Positions 1 through 7,378 are shown, counted from the stretch's first letter. The stretch: 10,533 nucleotides of DNA from an uncultured Leucothrix sp. (GCA_938004025.1 CALKXC010000212.1:1-10533), one strand, 5' to 3'. Numbers and translations are program-made. The notes: generated from the sequence alone by a model not told the origin.

Positions 1-36
1 CGTGACGCAAAAGATGTTGATATCGTCATTGCTTAA
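1..36 (+). CDS. 3' end of an unidentified upstream gene (partial)
   Basis: Frame 1 is open from the window edge and reads RDAKDVDIVIA followed by a TAA stop at 34-36. The composition is protein-like and the strand matches the next gene, so this is plausibly the C-terminus of a neighbouring + strand gene. Eleven residues are too few to name a family, and the reading could be chance. The 70 bases between this stop and the rhomboid start show no strong terminator. Confidence 0.4.
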   Translation, partial: RDAKDVDIVIA

Positions 37-74
37 AATAGACCATGCTGATTACGAATGTTATGCTTTTTTAA

Positions 75-88
75 AAGTTAAATAACTT
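75..88. repeat. Short AT-rich inverted repeat upstream of the rhomboid gene
   Basis: AAGTTA (75-80) and TAACTT (83-88) form a perfect 6+6 inverted repeat around two bases, in the 70-base gap before the rhomboid start. The two-base centre is too tight for a good RNA hairpin, so a protein-binding half-site pair or chance is more likely. Function unknown. Confidence 0.25.
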
Positions 89-106
89 AAATAACCGAGA
101 TATCGA

Positions 107-832
107 ATGCAACAAGTTACCCCGCTAGTACTCATACTCATAGTGATCAATGTGGGTTTGTTCTTAATTAATAGCCTAACTACATTCGAATTAAATCAAT
201 GGTTTGCGCTTTACTATCCTGACAACCCTCAGTATGGCATTTGGCAGTATGTCACATCGATGTTTATGCACGGTTCTTTGCCGCATCTTTTATTCAATAT
301 GTTTGGTCTATACATGTTTGGTAGCGCATTAGAGAAAGTATGGGGCTCAAAGAAGTTCTTATTTTTCTATTTTGCAGCAGGAATTGGCGCTGGAATTATC
401 TATACCTTAGTTAACTATTTTCAATTTACAGCAAGCTTTGATTTCTTGTTGAATTTAGGCTTGGCTAACTTTGAGATTAAAGAAATCCTAATGACGGGCA
501 GCTACAGGGATCAATACCCAGGACTAGAAAAAGAAATGCTAGTCGAGTTTTACAGAACATATCATGCGCCCATGGTTGGAGCATCTGGAGCAATCTATGG
601 AGTGCTAGTCGCTTATGCCATTCGATACCCGAATGCAAAATTATTTTTACTATTCATTCCCTTCCCGATTGCTGCGAAGTTTTTTGTGCCAGCACTCCTG
701 TTACTAGATTTGTTTTCTGGCGTCACTGGCTTTTCTTTGTTCGGTGGAGGTATCGCACACTTTGCACATTTGGGCGGTGCATTGGTTGGATTTCTATTGG
801 TCTTTTATTGGCGAAACGTTAGAGCGAATTAG
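107..832 (+). CDS. Rhomboid family intramembrane serine protease
   Basis: A 241-residue polytopic membrane protein of the rhomboid (S54) family, which cleaves transmembrane segments inside the inner membrane. The catalytic dyad is visible: Ser160 in GASG (158-161) and His221 in AHFAHLGG (217-224). The HxxxN motif of the oxyanion region is present as His60 and Asn64 (HLLFN). Hydrophobic segments lie near residues 5-23, 53-73, 82-104, 156-172, 178-203 and 214-235, giving the six-helix core with no extra cytoplasmic domain. A polar loop of about 50 residues (105-155) separates the third helix from the helix carrying the catalytic serine; it is longer than in E. coli GlpG and recalls Bacteroidetes homologues (from memory). 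The ATG at 107 has only a weak ribosome site (CGAGAT). The gene converges on the GST gene with a 2-base gap. The substrate is unknown. Confidence 0.93.
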   Translation: MQQVTPLVLILIVINVGLFLINSLTTFELNQWFALYYPDNPQYGIWQYVTSMFMHGSLPHLLFNMFGLYMFGSALEKVWGSKKFLFFYFAAGIGAGIIYTLVNYFQFTASFDFLLNLGLANFEIKEILMTGSYRDQYPGLEKEMLVEFYRTYHAPMVGASGAIYGVLVAYAIRYPNAKLFLLFIPFPIAAKFFVPALLLLDLFSGVTGFSLFGGGIAHFAHLGGALVGFLLVFYWRNVRAN

Positions 833-834
833 CC

Positions 835-1560
835 TTATCGGAAATGGTCATAAATATGGCCAACCCAACCCAATCGATCTTGAAAATTATCTATTTGCCC
901 CGCTAAAGGCTGGGGCATTTTTTCAGGCCAATCAACACCATAACCTTGGGGCATAATCAAAGGGGCTAATAAAGCAGCGACAGAGAGATCTGCACGTGTG
1001 AAGGTGTCACCAACCAAAAATTCACGGTCACCTAATGTTTCAGCAATATTATCTAGTGCTACTGACAGCTGCTGCCTTGCCTGCTCAACCGATTGATCAT
1101 TAATTTTCATTAGGTTACGCATAGCGACAGAAACCTTAGGATAAGAAGCTTTCATCATTATCCCGCTATACCAAGGACAGTCCTGGGTCATCATGGGTAT
1201 TATTATGTCCCTATGATCTAATAAAGTGTTGTAACTCAACAACCTGACTTGGGGGCCAATCTCACGATCAGCATAGGATTCCCAAGCTTCTGCAAGGTTT
1301 TGCTCGACAGGATCTTCAGGGGTTAGGGAGCGCCTTGAAAAGTTTTTATCCAAGTAAGTAATAATTTCCGCTGAACCTTGAACGGTACGCTTATCATGTT
1401 GAAGTATCGGCAGCCTGCTATTGCCAGCGACTTTTTTAGCTGTTTTAGCGTGAGGGCCAGGTAATAAATTTACTTTACGGTAGGGAAGTTCTTTTAACTC
1501 TAATGCCCAGCGTGCTTTTTCACAATAATGAGAAATCGGAAATTGGTATAGCTTCAACAC
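835..1560 (-). CDS. Glutathione S-transferase family protein
   Basis: A 241-residue cytosolic protein with the two-domain GST architecture. The N-terminal thioredoxin-like half (1-75) shows the active-site turn PISHYCEKAR (8-17), with Ser10 or Cys13 as the likely catalytic residue. The cis-proline is Pro51 in RLPIL, and the glutathione-binding GSAEI motif follows at 62-66. The helical C-terminal half (about 88-220) contains the conserved N-capping box FTRADLS (187-193). Members conjugate glutathione to electrophiles or act as reductases or isomerases; the actual substrate cannot be told. The start is a GTG at 1560, supported by an AAGGAG ribosome site (1569-1574) eight bases upstream. It is probably transcribed alone, from the gap of 187 bases upstream. 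No terminator fits between it and the convergent rhomboid gene, so the transcripts must overlap or end inside the opposite gene. Confidence 0.9.
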   Translation of the reverse strand: MLKLYQFPISHYCEKARWALELKELPYRKVNLLPGPHAKTAKKVAGNSRLPILQHDKRTVQGSAEIITYLDKNFSRRSLTPEDPVEQNLAEAWESYADREIGPQVRLLSYNTLLDHRDIIIPMMTQDCPWYSGIMMKASYPKVSVAMRNLMKINDQSVEQARQQLSVALDNIAETLGDREFLVGDTFTRADLSVAALLAPLIMPQGYGVDWPEKMPQPLAGQIDNFQDRLGWVGHIYDHFR

Positions 1561-1596
1561 GGTGAATACTCCTTAGGCATTTTGATGCAGGTGTAA

Positions 1597-1605
1597 TTTA
1601 TAACA
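1597..1605 (-). promoter_or_regulatory. Candidate extended -10 promoter for the GST gene
   Basis: Read on the - strand, the bases TGTTATAAA form an extended -10 (TGn plus TATAAA, five of six matching TATAAT) about 30 bases upstream of the GTG start. The base run at the -35 spacing (TAGGCT, 1620-1625) is poor, which extended -10 promoters tolerate. Prediction only. Confidence 0.35.
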
Positions 1606-1747
1606 TGCTAAAAAAAATTAGCCTAGTTCCTAAACATTTGTTCTCGACCTACGTAAGATTTTGCGTAATTAGTGGCCGTTTTACTCGGCACAATTAGCTT
1701 TTAGGCACAATTTCGAGGATAAAGTGTATATAGCAAAAATACAGCAT

Positions 1748-3508
1748 TTACGTTTCAGGTTTATGGACTATAAGTTGTGGGAAAGGAATACCCCAATTAT
1801 TTTGATTGCAGGCTCTAACACAGCTCTGCTGGATGACTCTGCTCACTTTAAAGTATGATGACGCCACTCGGCTATTCAATGTCACATAGATAAGATAATC
1901 AAGTGATGAGCTATTGGCCGTTTGGAAATCAACCAGTACATCTTCGACATGTTCGCCTAAACCAGCGCTCCGTAAACCTTCTATCGTTGCTAATTTAAAG
2001 GCTTCAGGAACAGTACTAAGGCTAATATTTGTGTGACTATAGTCTATGCCAAATGTTGAACCCACCCCATAACTTCCTCCTCGGGTCAAATTATGAAAAT
2101 CCATACCAAAAAAGCTTTGTGTAGGAAAGCTACTTCTCATACCTGCACGAGATTGCAATTCTACGTTCTCGGGGGTTTGTGAAAGCACTTCAGCAACAGA
2201 ACCATCAGACATTAATAAATAATCACCTTTCCTAGATGGAAACCAAGATTCATCGTTACTAAGCACTCTAGAGTTAATACCGGCAAGTTCCGATAAAGGA
2301 ATTCTTAGCACGCCTTGTAGAGAAGGGTTTTTTAAAATAGTGTGGACATTAATGTGTGCAATTTCCCAAGGAATACCATTGTAAATAATACGTTCACCTT
2401 CTCTGGCAGATCCTAAGTTCAATAGTAATCGAGCTTCGGTTACATAGCGTGGCAGTAATTGTTTAAGTGCGACAGCGAAGCCTATAAAAACGATAATCAT
2501 TAAAGCAAGCAGTAATAAATCACCCCTTACATAAAGCACAATCATTATCGAAAATACAATTAAAACAGTGGTTAAAAGCTTGTAGAGGTAGTGAGCTAGT
2601 CGGTAACTTGTTAAGTTGCGCGCTTTGTTGGTCGGCTTATTTGAAGGCTGCGATTTACTTTTGCGTCGGTACATCAGCAACGTGAGTAATCCCTTCATTA
2701 ATAACCAAACAATGATGGATACGACGAAGGCAATAAGCAGGGTCTTCCCACGCCCCTTAACAAACTGCCCAAAGGTGGAGTTAAGCGTTTCGTACCATGA
2801 GACGTTATTTCCTAACAGGCTTTCTAACTGTACTTCTGCTAACTCTATCTCTCGAAGATTATTTTTTTGGTAACCCTCCCAAGTTGAGAGTGTCTCTTTG
2901 AGTTTGCCAGCGATTAATGTTGTGGGCTGGGAAGCTAAACGGTTCTGAATTGTTTTTAAAGCTTTATCAATCTCAGAAATTTGGACTTCACGCTCTGAAA
3001 TAATGGTTCTTAAGCGCTCTATTTTACGAGGTTTCTCAGTTAATCCTTTTAGGCTTTCTAGGATAGGCTGAGTAATCAATACCAACTCTTTTTGCCAATC
3101 AAATGGCTCTTCCTTACCGAAAACGCTTAAGTTAACACCACCAATAGCGACCTGTTCAAATGATTGATTTAGCTTTTTGATTTCAGCATTAACGGCTTCT
3201 AGAGAAGCTTGAATCTCAGGCTTGACCGATGCATCAGCCTTTTTCAGTGCACTTTGTAACTCTAATTGCTCAGCTGTTTTTTCTTTTATAGCCTGCTGAG
3301 TACTTTCCAAGCTCTCAAGCGCACTTTGTTGTTTCTTCTGCTCGGCTACACGAATCGCTTCTTGAGCCAGTATTTCTTCCTTTGTTTCAGGCTCAGCAAT
3401 GGCTGACGGAGCAGTCGGAACTTGACCATCTGCAAAAGAGGCAGAAGTTATTAATAAAAGTGACAGGAATAAAGAAAGTATATGAATTGGCTTATTTAGT
3501 TTAGACAT
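1748..3508 (-). CDS. MscS-type mechanosensitive channel-like membrane protein with periplasmic coiled coil
   Basis: A 586-residue protein. Residues 1-26 form a Sec signal peptide (cleavage after ASFA). Residues 40-235 are Glu/Lys/Gln-rich with heptad-like spacing and are probably a periplasmic coiled coil, as in MscK/YbiO-type large MscS proteins. Membrane helices lie near 255-279, 308-327 and 330-349. The last runs into an amphipathic stretch (to about 364) and a beta domain (about 364-416; IPLSELAGI stands where MscS proteins have IPNS). The C-terminal alpha/beta domain (490-582) ends in WGIPFPQLIVH, close to the usual MscS ending. The pore helix lacks the Gly/Ala pattern of classical MscS. 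I place the start at the ATG at 3508, giving a clean signal peptide; a TTG at 3535 would add nine residues. It lies 54 bases after frcK with no clear terminator, so read-through from the sugar operon is possible. Predicted role: osmotic release channel in the inner membrane. Confidence 0.75.
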   Translation of the reverse strand: MSKLNKPIHILSLFLSLLLITSASFADGQVPTAPSAIAEPETKEEILAQEAIRVAEQKKQQSALESLESTQQAIKEKTAEQLELQSALKKADASVKPEIQASLEAVNAEIKKLNQSFEQVAIGGVNLSVFGKEEPFDWQKELVLITQPILESLKGLTEKPRKIERLRTIISEREVQISEIDKALKTIQNRLASQPTTLIAGKLKETLSTWEGYQKNNLREIELAEVQLESLLGNNVSWYETLNSTFGQFVKGRGKTLLIAFVVSIIVWLLMKGLLTLLMYRRKSKSQPSNKPTNKARNLTSYRLAHYLYKLLTTVLIVFSIMIVLYVRGDLLLLALMIIVFIGFAVALKQLLPRYVTEARLLLNLGSAREGERIIYNGIPWEIAHINVHTILKNPSLQGVLRIPLSELAGINSRVLSNDESWFPSRKGDYLLMSDGSVAEVLSQTPENVELQSRAGMRSSFPTQSFFGMDFHNLTRGGSYGVGSTFGIDYSHTNISLSTVPEAFKLATIEGLRSAGLGEHVEDVLVDFQTANSSSLDYLIYVTLNSRVASSYFKVSRVIQQSCVRACNQNNWGIPFPQLIVHKPET

Positions 3509-3562
3509 AGCGCACACCAAGCTGAGATAAGCCAATTCTACGCCTATAACTGAAAAAAGGAT

Positions 3563-4174
3563 TTAGAAATTATTGATTCTAAAGTCAGAATCTTTAGATC
3601 TATCACTTACTAACGATGCGTTAATTAAGTCATTCGACTCAGCTCTAATCACTGCATCTTCAAGACTTAAACCTTGGTCCAACCACCGCTTTATCAATCG
3701 TTCTCTCAATATTTCGGACAGCACATCTAGGAACACTGTTAGGTCAAAAAAATCATCAAGTTGATTCCATGGATCTTGGTTTAACAGTAAGTAATTCCCT
3801 TCCGTTAAAACAATTTTAGTGGTCTCAGAAATTTCAATGGCGCCCGCGCGCGACAAATCCTTATCCCGATCAAAAACAGGCGCAAATACCGTTTCTTGAT
3901 TTTCCTTTAGTCTAGCAATCAGATTGACATACCCCTTAGCATCAAAACTTTGAGGTGAGCCTTTGCGCGGCATTAAATTTCGTTCTTCCAAAATGACGTT
4001 ATCAAGATGAAAACCGTCCATAGGAACAACCACAGTATCGTCCAATTTGTTTTTCAACTTTTCAACAAACGTGGACTTACCAGAACCAGGAGGCCCAGCA
4101 ATCGCTACGATAAGGCGATTGCTGTTTTTTGCGAGTTCATTTATTCGAGCGAAAAGACGTGTTAGTTCAGACAT
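3563..4174 (-). CDS. frcK: FrcK-like P-loop kinase of the uridine kinase/phosphoribulokinase superfamily
   Basis: A 203-residue soluble P-loop protein. The Walker A is GPPGSGKST (27-35). VPMDGFHLDN (50-59) carries the aspartate expected to act as catalytic base in uridine kinase and pantothenate kinase relatives, and LTEGNYLLL (123-131) matches the family's Walker B-like strand. The C-terminal segment from about 155 (RERLIKRW) is the basic lid region. Its ATG lies inside the end of frcA (ATGTCTGA, 8-base overlap), so the two are translationally coupled. Position and family match FrcK, the fourth gene of the rhizobial frcBCAK operon, a kinase of uncertain substrate. It is unlikely to be the main fructose kinase, because a PfkB kinase is encoded divergently. 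It may phosphorylate a sugar, nucleoside or derived metabolite; this is not determined. Confidence 0.82.
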   Translation of the reverse strand: MSELTRLFARINELAKNSNRLIVAIAGPPGSGKSTFVEKLKNKLDDTVVVPMDGFHLDNVILEERNLMPRKGSPQSFDAKGYVNLIARLKENQETVFAPVFDRDKDLSRAGAIEISETTKIVLTEGNYLLLNQDPWNQLDDFFDLTVFLDVLSEILRERLIKRWLDQGLSLEDAVIRAESNDLINASLVSDRSKDSDFRINNF

Positions 4175-4976
4175 AAGGGTTATAAATTTCTTCAGGAGGC
4201 TCCATCGCCCCAGTCATAATTGCAACAGCATCCGACATAGTGCAAGTTTTCGGATCAACTACTGCACAGCGCCTCCCCAAACGGTGTATGTGAATCCTGT
4301 CAGCCACTTCAAAAACATGAGGCATATTGTGACTTATCAACACAATTGGAGTGCCTTTAGATTTAACATCTTGAATTAGCTCTAATACTTTACGGGATTC
4401 TTTTACACCGAGAGCCGCCGTAGGCTCATCCATAATGATAACCCTACTTCCAAAGGCAGCTGCTCGGGCTACAGCTACACCTTGTCGCTGTCCTCCTGAT
4501 AAGGTTTCAACTGCTTGATCAATGTTTTGAATCGTCATTAACCCTAATTCAGAAAGCTTGCTTCTAGCGATGTTTTGCATCTTTGAGCGGTCCAACATCC
4601 TAAACCACTTGCCTAAAAAACCAGCTTTGCGAATCTCTCGGCCTAAGAACATATTATCAGCGATTGATAAAGCTGGAGAAAGCGCAAGATTTTGATAAAC
4701 AGTCTCTATTCCTTTATCACGAGCCTCCATCGGTGAACGAAAATCAACCTTTTCACCTTCTAAATAGACTTCTCCACTATCGGGAATCGTTGCTCCAGAA
4801 ACGGCTTTAATCATAGATGACTTACCGGCGCCATTATCACCAATAACCGCTAGCACCTCACCGGGATATAGCTCAAAGTCAGCATTATCAAGTGCTGTTA
4901 CCCGTCCATATCGCTTAACCAAGCCTTTTGCGGATAGTATAGGTGTTGGTTTCGTTGGAATATTTGATTGACTCAT
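4167..4976 (-). CDS. frcA: Sugar ABC transporter ATP-binding protein (FrcA-like, single domain)
   Basis: A 269-residue ABC ATPase that would drive sugar import on the cytoplasmic face of FrcC. All motifs are intact: Walker A GDNGAGKS (46-53), Q-loop Gln95 (VYQNL), signature LSGGQ (159-163), Walker B VIIMDEP (179-185) and H-loop His216 (ISHNM). Unlike RbsA- or MglA-type ATPases of about 500 residues with two fused nucleotide-binding domains, it has only one, as in rhizobial FrcA, and should act as a homodimer. I choose the ATG at 4976: it overlaps the frcC stop as ATGA and has a GGAAGGTG ribosome site. A GTG at 4997 would add seven residues but lacks such support. It overlaps frcK downstream by eight bases. 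Confidence 0.92.
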   Translation of the reverse strand: MSQSNIPTKPTPILSAKGLVKRYGRVTALDNADFELYPGEVLAVIGDNGAGKSSMIKAVSGATIPDSGEVYLEGEKVDFRSPMEARDKGIETVYQNLALSPALSIADNMFLGREIRKAGFLGKWFRMLDRSKMQNIARSKLSELGLMTIQNIDQAVETLSGGQRQGVAVARAAAFGSRVIIMDEPTAALGVKESRKVLELIQDVKSKGTPIVLISHNMPHVFEVADRIHIHRLGRRCAVVDPKTCTMSDAVAIMTGAMEPPEEIYNPYV

Positions 4977-6028
4977 GCTGACACCTTCCTTATCCACTGA
5001 TCAAAAGCTACGGCAATTATTATTAACCAGCCAATAGCAAAGACTTGCCACAGTACATCCACACCCGCTAATGCCAATCCGTTTCGGAAGACACCAACAA
5101 TTAGAGCACCAATTACGGTTCCAATGACTGACCCTCTTCCCCCAAACAAGCTAGTTCCACCGATAACCACGGCCGTAATGGCTTCAAGGTTACCTTCATA
5201 GAAACTTTGGGGACTGATCGAGCCGACACGACCAACTGCTGCCCACGCTGCGATACCACACAGTAAGCCCGCTACAATATAAACTGATACCAAAGTTCGC
5301 TTGGTATTAATACCGGATAGCTCTGCGGCCTCTGGGTCATCACCGACCGCATAAACATGTCTACCCCAGGCTGTTCGGTTGAGGATGTACCAAAACAAAA
5401 TACACAGTGCGATCATTAAGAATGACCCGTAGGTAAATTGTGTCCCAAATATCTCTACCCTCGTTCCAAAGAACTTCAAAACGGGAGCGGTTTTATCAAT
5501 TGCTTGGCTACGAATAGACTGGCTGCCTGAGTACCAAAGATTCAAGGCAAAAAAGATGTTCCATGTGCCAAGTGTGGCTATAAAAGGCGGTAATCTAAAT
5601 CGTGTGACCAACAGACCGTTAACTGCGCCACAAATCATCCCAGTAATAAAACCAAGTGGGATAGCAATGACGGGGGGAAGACCCATTGTTACTGCGACAT
5701 TACCCATAACCACCGATGACAAGACCATAATAGCGGCCACTGATAGATCAATTCCTGCGGTCAGTATGATTAGGGTTTGGGCGATTCCCAAAATACCAAT
5801 AATGCTGACCTGTTGGATTATCAACGATAAGTTGAACGGTGCAAAAAATCGATCACCAATGATCATTCCAAACACCGCTAAACTCAGCAGCAATACAATC
5901 ATAGGTACAATGGTTATATTGCCGTGTAAGATATGGTGAACTTGTTCCGTAAAACTTCGGCGCTGTTGAAACTTGGCTACGTTCTTGTCGCTGCCATCTA
6001 AAACAGCTTCAAAATCCTGCTTCGCCAT
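4973..6028 (-). CDS. frcC: Sugar ABC transporter permease (FrcC-like)
   Basis: A 351-residue inner-membrane permease of the RbsC/BPD_transp_2 family (CUT2 class). A soluble N-terminal tail (1-35) precedes about eight to ten hydrophobic segments, among them 38-58, 70-90, 96-115, 119-140, 201-216, 247-267 and 326-343. The family hallmarks GIDLSVAAI (92-100) and GGTSLFGGRGS (290-300) are present; the latter contributes to the ATPase-coupling region. It should form a dimeric channel for the sugar delivered by FrcB. The ATG at 6028 is preceded by a GGAGAAG ribosome site seven bases away and is preferred over an upstream TTG at 6046. It overlaps frcA by four bases (ATGA). A 105-base gap with a stem-loop separates it from frcB. 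Confidence 0.92.
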   Translation of the reverse strand: MAKQDFEAVLDGSDKNVAKFQQRRSFTEQVHHILHGNITIVPMIVLLLSLAVFGMIIGDRFFAPFNLSLIIQQVSIIGILGIAQTLIILTAGIDLSVAAIMVLSSVVMGNVAVTMGLPPVIAIPLGFITGMICGAVNGLLVTRFRLPPFIATLGTWNIFFALNLWYSGSQSIRSQAIDKTAPVLKFFGTRVEIFGTQFTYGSFLMIALCILFWYILNRTAWGRHVYAVGDDPEAAELSGINTKRTLVSVYIVAGLLCGIAAWAAVGRVGSISPQSFYEGNLEAITAVVIGGTSLFGGRGSVIGTVIGALIVGVFRNGLALAGVDVLWQVFAIGWLIIIAVAFDQWIRKVSA

Positions 6029-6053
6029 AGTAAATCTTCTCCCCAAAAATTAG

Positions 6054-6086
6054 AAAATCCCGCAATAGACCTTACTACGGGATTTT
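6054..6086 (-). terminator. Intercistronic stem-loop between frcB and frcC (attenuator or mRNA 3'-end protector)
   Basis: AAAATCCCG (6054-6062) pairs perfectly with CGGGATTTT (6078-6086), giving a 9-base-pair stem with a 15-base loop. Read on the operon strand, the stem runs into TTTTCTAATTTTT, a U-rich tail. This resembles a leaky intrinsic terminator. In binding-protein ABC operons such hairpins commonly let more binding protein than permease be made, by partial termination or by protecting the upstream mRNA. Because frcC has no obvious promoter of its own here, read-through must be substantial. Confidence 0.6.
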
Positions 6087-6133
6087 ATCTTCTTAAACAA
6101 TTATCCTAAACGATAACTGTTAGCTCAGTGGTA

Positions 6134-7156
6134 TTAACCCCAGCACAGCTTCAAGCCGTCTTCTGAGCTAGTGGATTCAACGCCTTCAGCCACTGTATCA
6201 GTGATAAGCTTCACACCCGTATTGTAGAAGTCTAAACCTTCAGTGTTCTCAGGCTTCTTACCAGACTTGGCAAACTCAGCAATAGCTTCTACACCAAGTG
6301 ATGCCATTAATAGTGGGAATTGCATAGACGTTGCCCCAATGACACCATCTCGAACATTTTCAACACCAGGACAACCACCGTCAACTGAAACGATTAAAAC
6401 ATCTTTCTCTTTACCAACGGCTTTAAGAGCTTCATAAGCACCCGCAGCGGCAGGCTCATTGATGGTATAAACCAAGTTGATGCCGGAGTCTTTCTGGAGA
6501 AGATTCTCCATCGCAGTACGACCACCCTCTTCATTACCAGCGGTGACTTCATTACCAACAATACGTGGATCCGTTTCATCACCCATCTTCTTTGGGTCTT
6601 TAATGTCAATGCCGAAACCTTGAAGGAATCCGTTATCACGTTGGTAGTCAACGGATACACCAGCAGTACTCAGGTCAAGCAAGGCAATTTTAGCGTCTTT
6701 AGCTGAGTCGCCCATTTTTGCTTTTGCCCATTCACCAATTAACAAACCCGCTTTGAAGTTGTCAGTTGCAAACGTTGCATCTGCTGCATCAGTTGGGTCT
6801 AAAGGCGTATCAAGAGCAATAACCAGTAAGCCTGCTTTGCGCGCTTGCTCGAGTGCAGGTACTACGGTTGAATCCGACGCAGTAATCAAGATTCCTTTTG
6901 CACCAGCAGAAGTGCAGTTTTCTATCGCTGCAATTTGCGTTTCAACGTCACCATCTACTTTACCTGCAAACGACATAAGCTCCATACCGAGCTCTGTTGC
7001 TTTAGCTTCAGCACCCTCTTTCATCTTTACAAAGAATGGGTTGGAGTTAGTTTTGGTGATTAAGCATGCTTTATCAGCTGCTGCTGCCGGTGCGCTTGCG
7101 AATGCAGTCGCTAATAAAGTACCTGCAACGGCAATCTTTAATGAATGATGTTTCAT
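6134..7156 (-). CDS. frcB: Periplasmic sugar-binding protein (FrcB-like)
   Basis: A 340-residue periplasmic binding protein of the ribose/fructose type (Peripla_BP_4, class I fold). Residues 1 to about 26 form a Sec signal peptide: a basic start (MKHHSLK), a hydrophobic core and an APAAAAD cleavage region, with no lipobox. The mature protein opens with [20 protein letters not shown], a hallmark of FrcB-like proteins, followed by the ligand-region motifs [14 protein letters not shown] and VSVDGG typical of the fold. It would bind fructose, perhaps also ribose or mannose, and present it to FrcCA. The start at 7156 is fixed by a strong GGAGGAG ribosome site (7160-7166) and the signal peptide; an upstream in-frame start at 7207 would spoil the signal. 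It is first in the operon and followed by a stem-loop, consistent with high expression. Confidence 0.93.
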   Translation of the reverse strand: MKHHSLKIAVAGTLLATAFASAPAAAADKACLITKTNSNPFFVKMKEGAEAKATELGMELMSFAGKVDGDVETQIAAIENCTSAGAKGILITASDSTVVPALEQARKAGLLVIALDTPLDPTDAADATFATDNFKAGLLIGEWAKAKMGDSAKDAKIALLDLSTAGVSVDYQRDNGFLQGFGIDIKDPKKMGDETDPRIVGNEVTAGNEEGGRTAMENLLQKDSGINLVYTINEPAAAGAYEALKAVGKEKDVLIVSVDGGCPGVENVRDGVIGATSMQFPLLMASLGVEAIAEFAKSGKKPENTEGLDFYNTGVKLITDTVAEGVESTSSEDGLKLCWG

Positions 7157-7244
7157 GGTCTCCTCCAAGGAAACAAATATAAAAATAATTAAAGCACTCT
7201 TGGACACATTTAGAGCACTGTTTTCTGGTCTTAACGAGCTATCT

Positions 7245-7274
7245 ATTAAAACTCGTCAATAGCGTACCTGTCAA
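7245..7274 (-). promoter_or_regulatory. Predicted sigma70 promoter of the frcBCAK operon
   Basis: On the - strand, a perfect -35 TTGACA (7274-7269) is followed after 18 bases by TTTAAT (7250-7245), five of six matching the -10 consensus. Transcription would start near 7238, leaving a leader of about 80 bases before frcB. The -35 lies in one arm of the inverted repeat at 7270-7304, so a bound regulator would block polymerase. Confidence 0.6.
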
Positions 7275-7304
7275 TTAATAATTCCAAATGATTTATTAAT
7301 TGAC
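7270..7304. promoter_or_regulatory. Predicted operator: perfect 12+12 inverted repeat in the divergent region
   Basis: GTCAATTAATAA (7270-7281) and its exact complement TTATTAATTGAC (7293-7304) flank an 11-base centre. The AT-rich arms and the size resemble operators of ROK repressors such as NagC and Mlc, and a ROK regulator is encoded in the adjoining + strand unit. Each arm's outer end supplies an outward -35 hexamer, for frcB on one side and for the fructokinase on the other. Binding by the ROK protein is an inference from position. Confidence 0.65.
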
Positions 7305-7335
7305 TCTTGCAGCATATGATGTGCTAACTTATATT
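7300..7335 (+). promoter_or_regulatory. Probable promoter region of the fructokinase-regulator unit
   Basis: TTGACT (7300-7305) is a five-of-six -35 match formed by the right arm of the operator. The -10 is less clear. TAACTT at 7325-7330, preceded by TG, lies 19 bases on. TATATT (7330-7335) is a better hexamer but sits 24 bases from TTGACT; it pairs at 17 bases with the weak TTGCAG (7307-7312). A promoter here is likely, its exact boxes uncertain. Confidence 0.4.
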
Positions 7336-7378
7336 CCTCTCCAGAAATAAACCTGTTGGGCTGAAAAAAGGGATAACT

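Noticed and set aside
744..956. Open frame on the + strand across the end of the rhomboid gene into the GST gene.
   Set aside because: It overlaps two well-supported genes in another frame and has no family features; it is a shadow.
1607..1622. GCTAA(A6)TTAGC hairpin considered as a terminator for the MscS-like gene.
   Set aside because: The stem is only five AT-rich pairs, and there is no U tract after it on the - strand; the A/T run is in the loop. It also sits next to the likely GST promoter.
1687..1712. Direct repeat GGCACAATT (1687-1695 and 1704-1712) upstream of the GST gene, considered as a sigma54 promoter or regulator site.
   Set aside because: The required GG-N10-GC spacing of a sigma54 promoter is not met by either copy. 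A nine-base direct repeat alone, far from the predicted start, is too weak to call.
3554..3592. GATTCT/AGAATC hairpin (3575-3592) near the end of frcK, considered as the operon terminator.
   Set aside because: The stem is inside the coding sequence, AT-rich and six pairs long, and the nearest T run is about 20 bases further on. It does not look like an intrinsic terminator.
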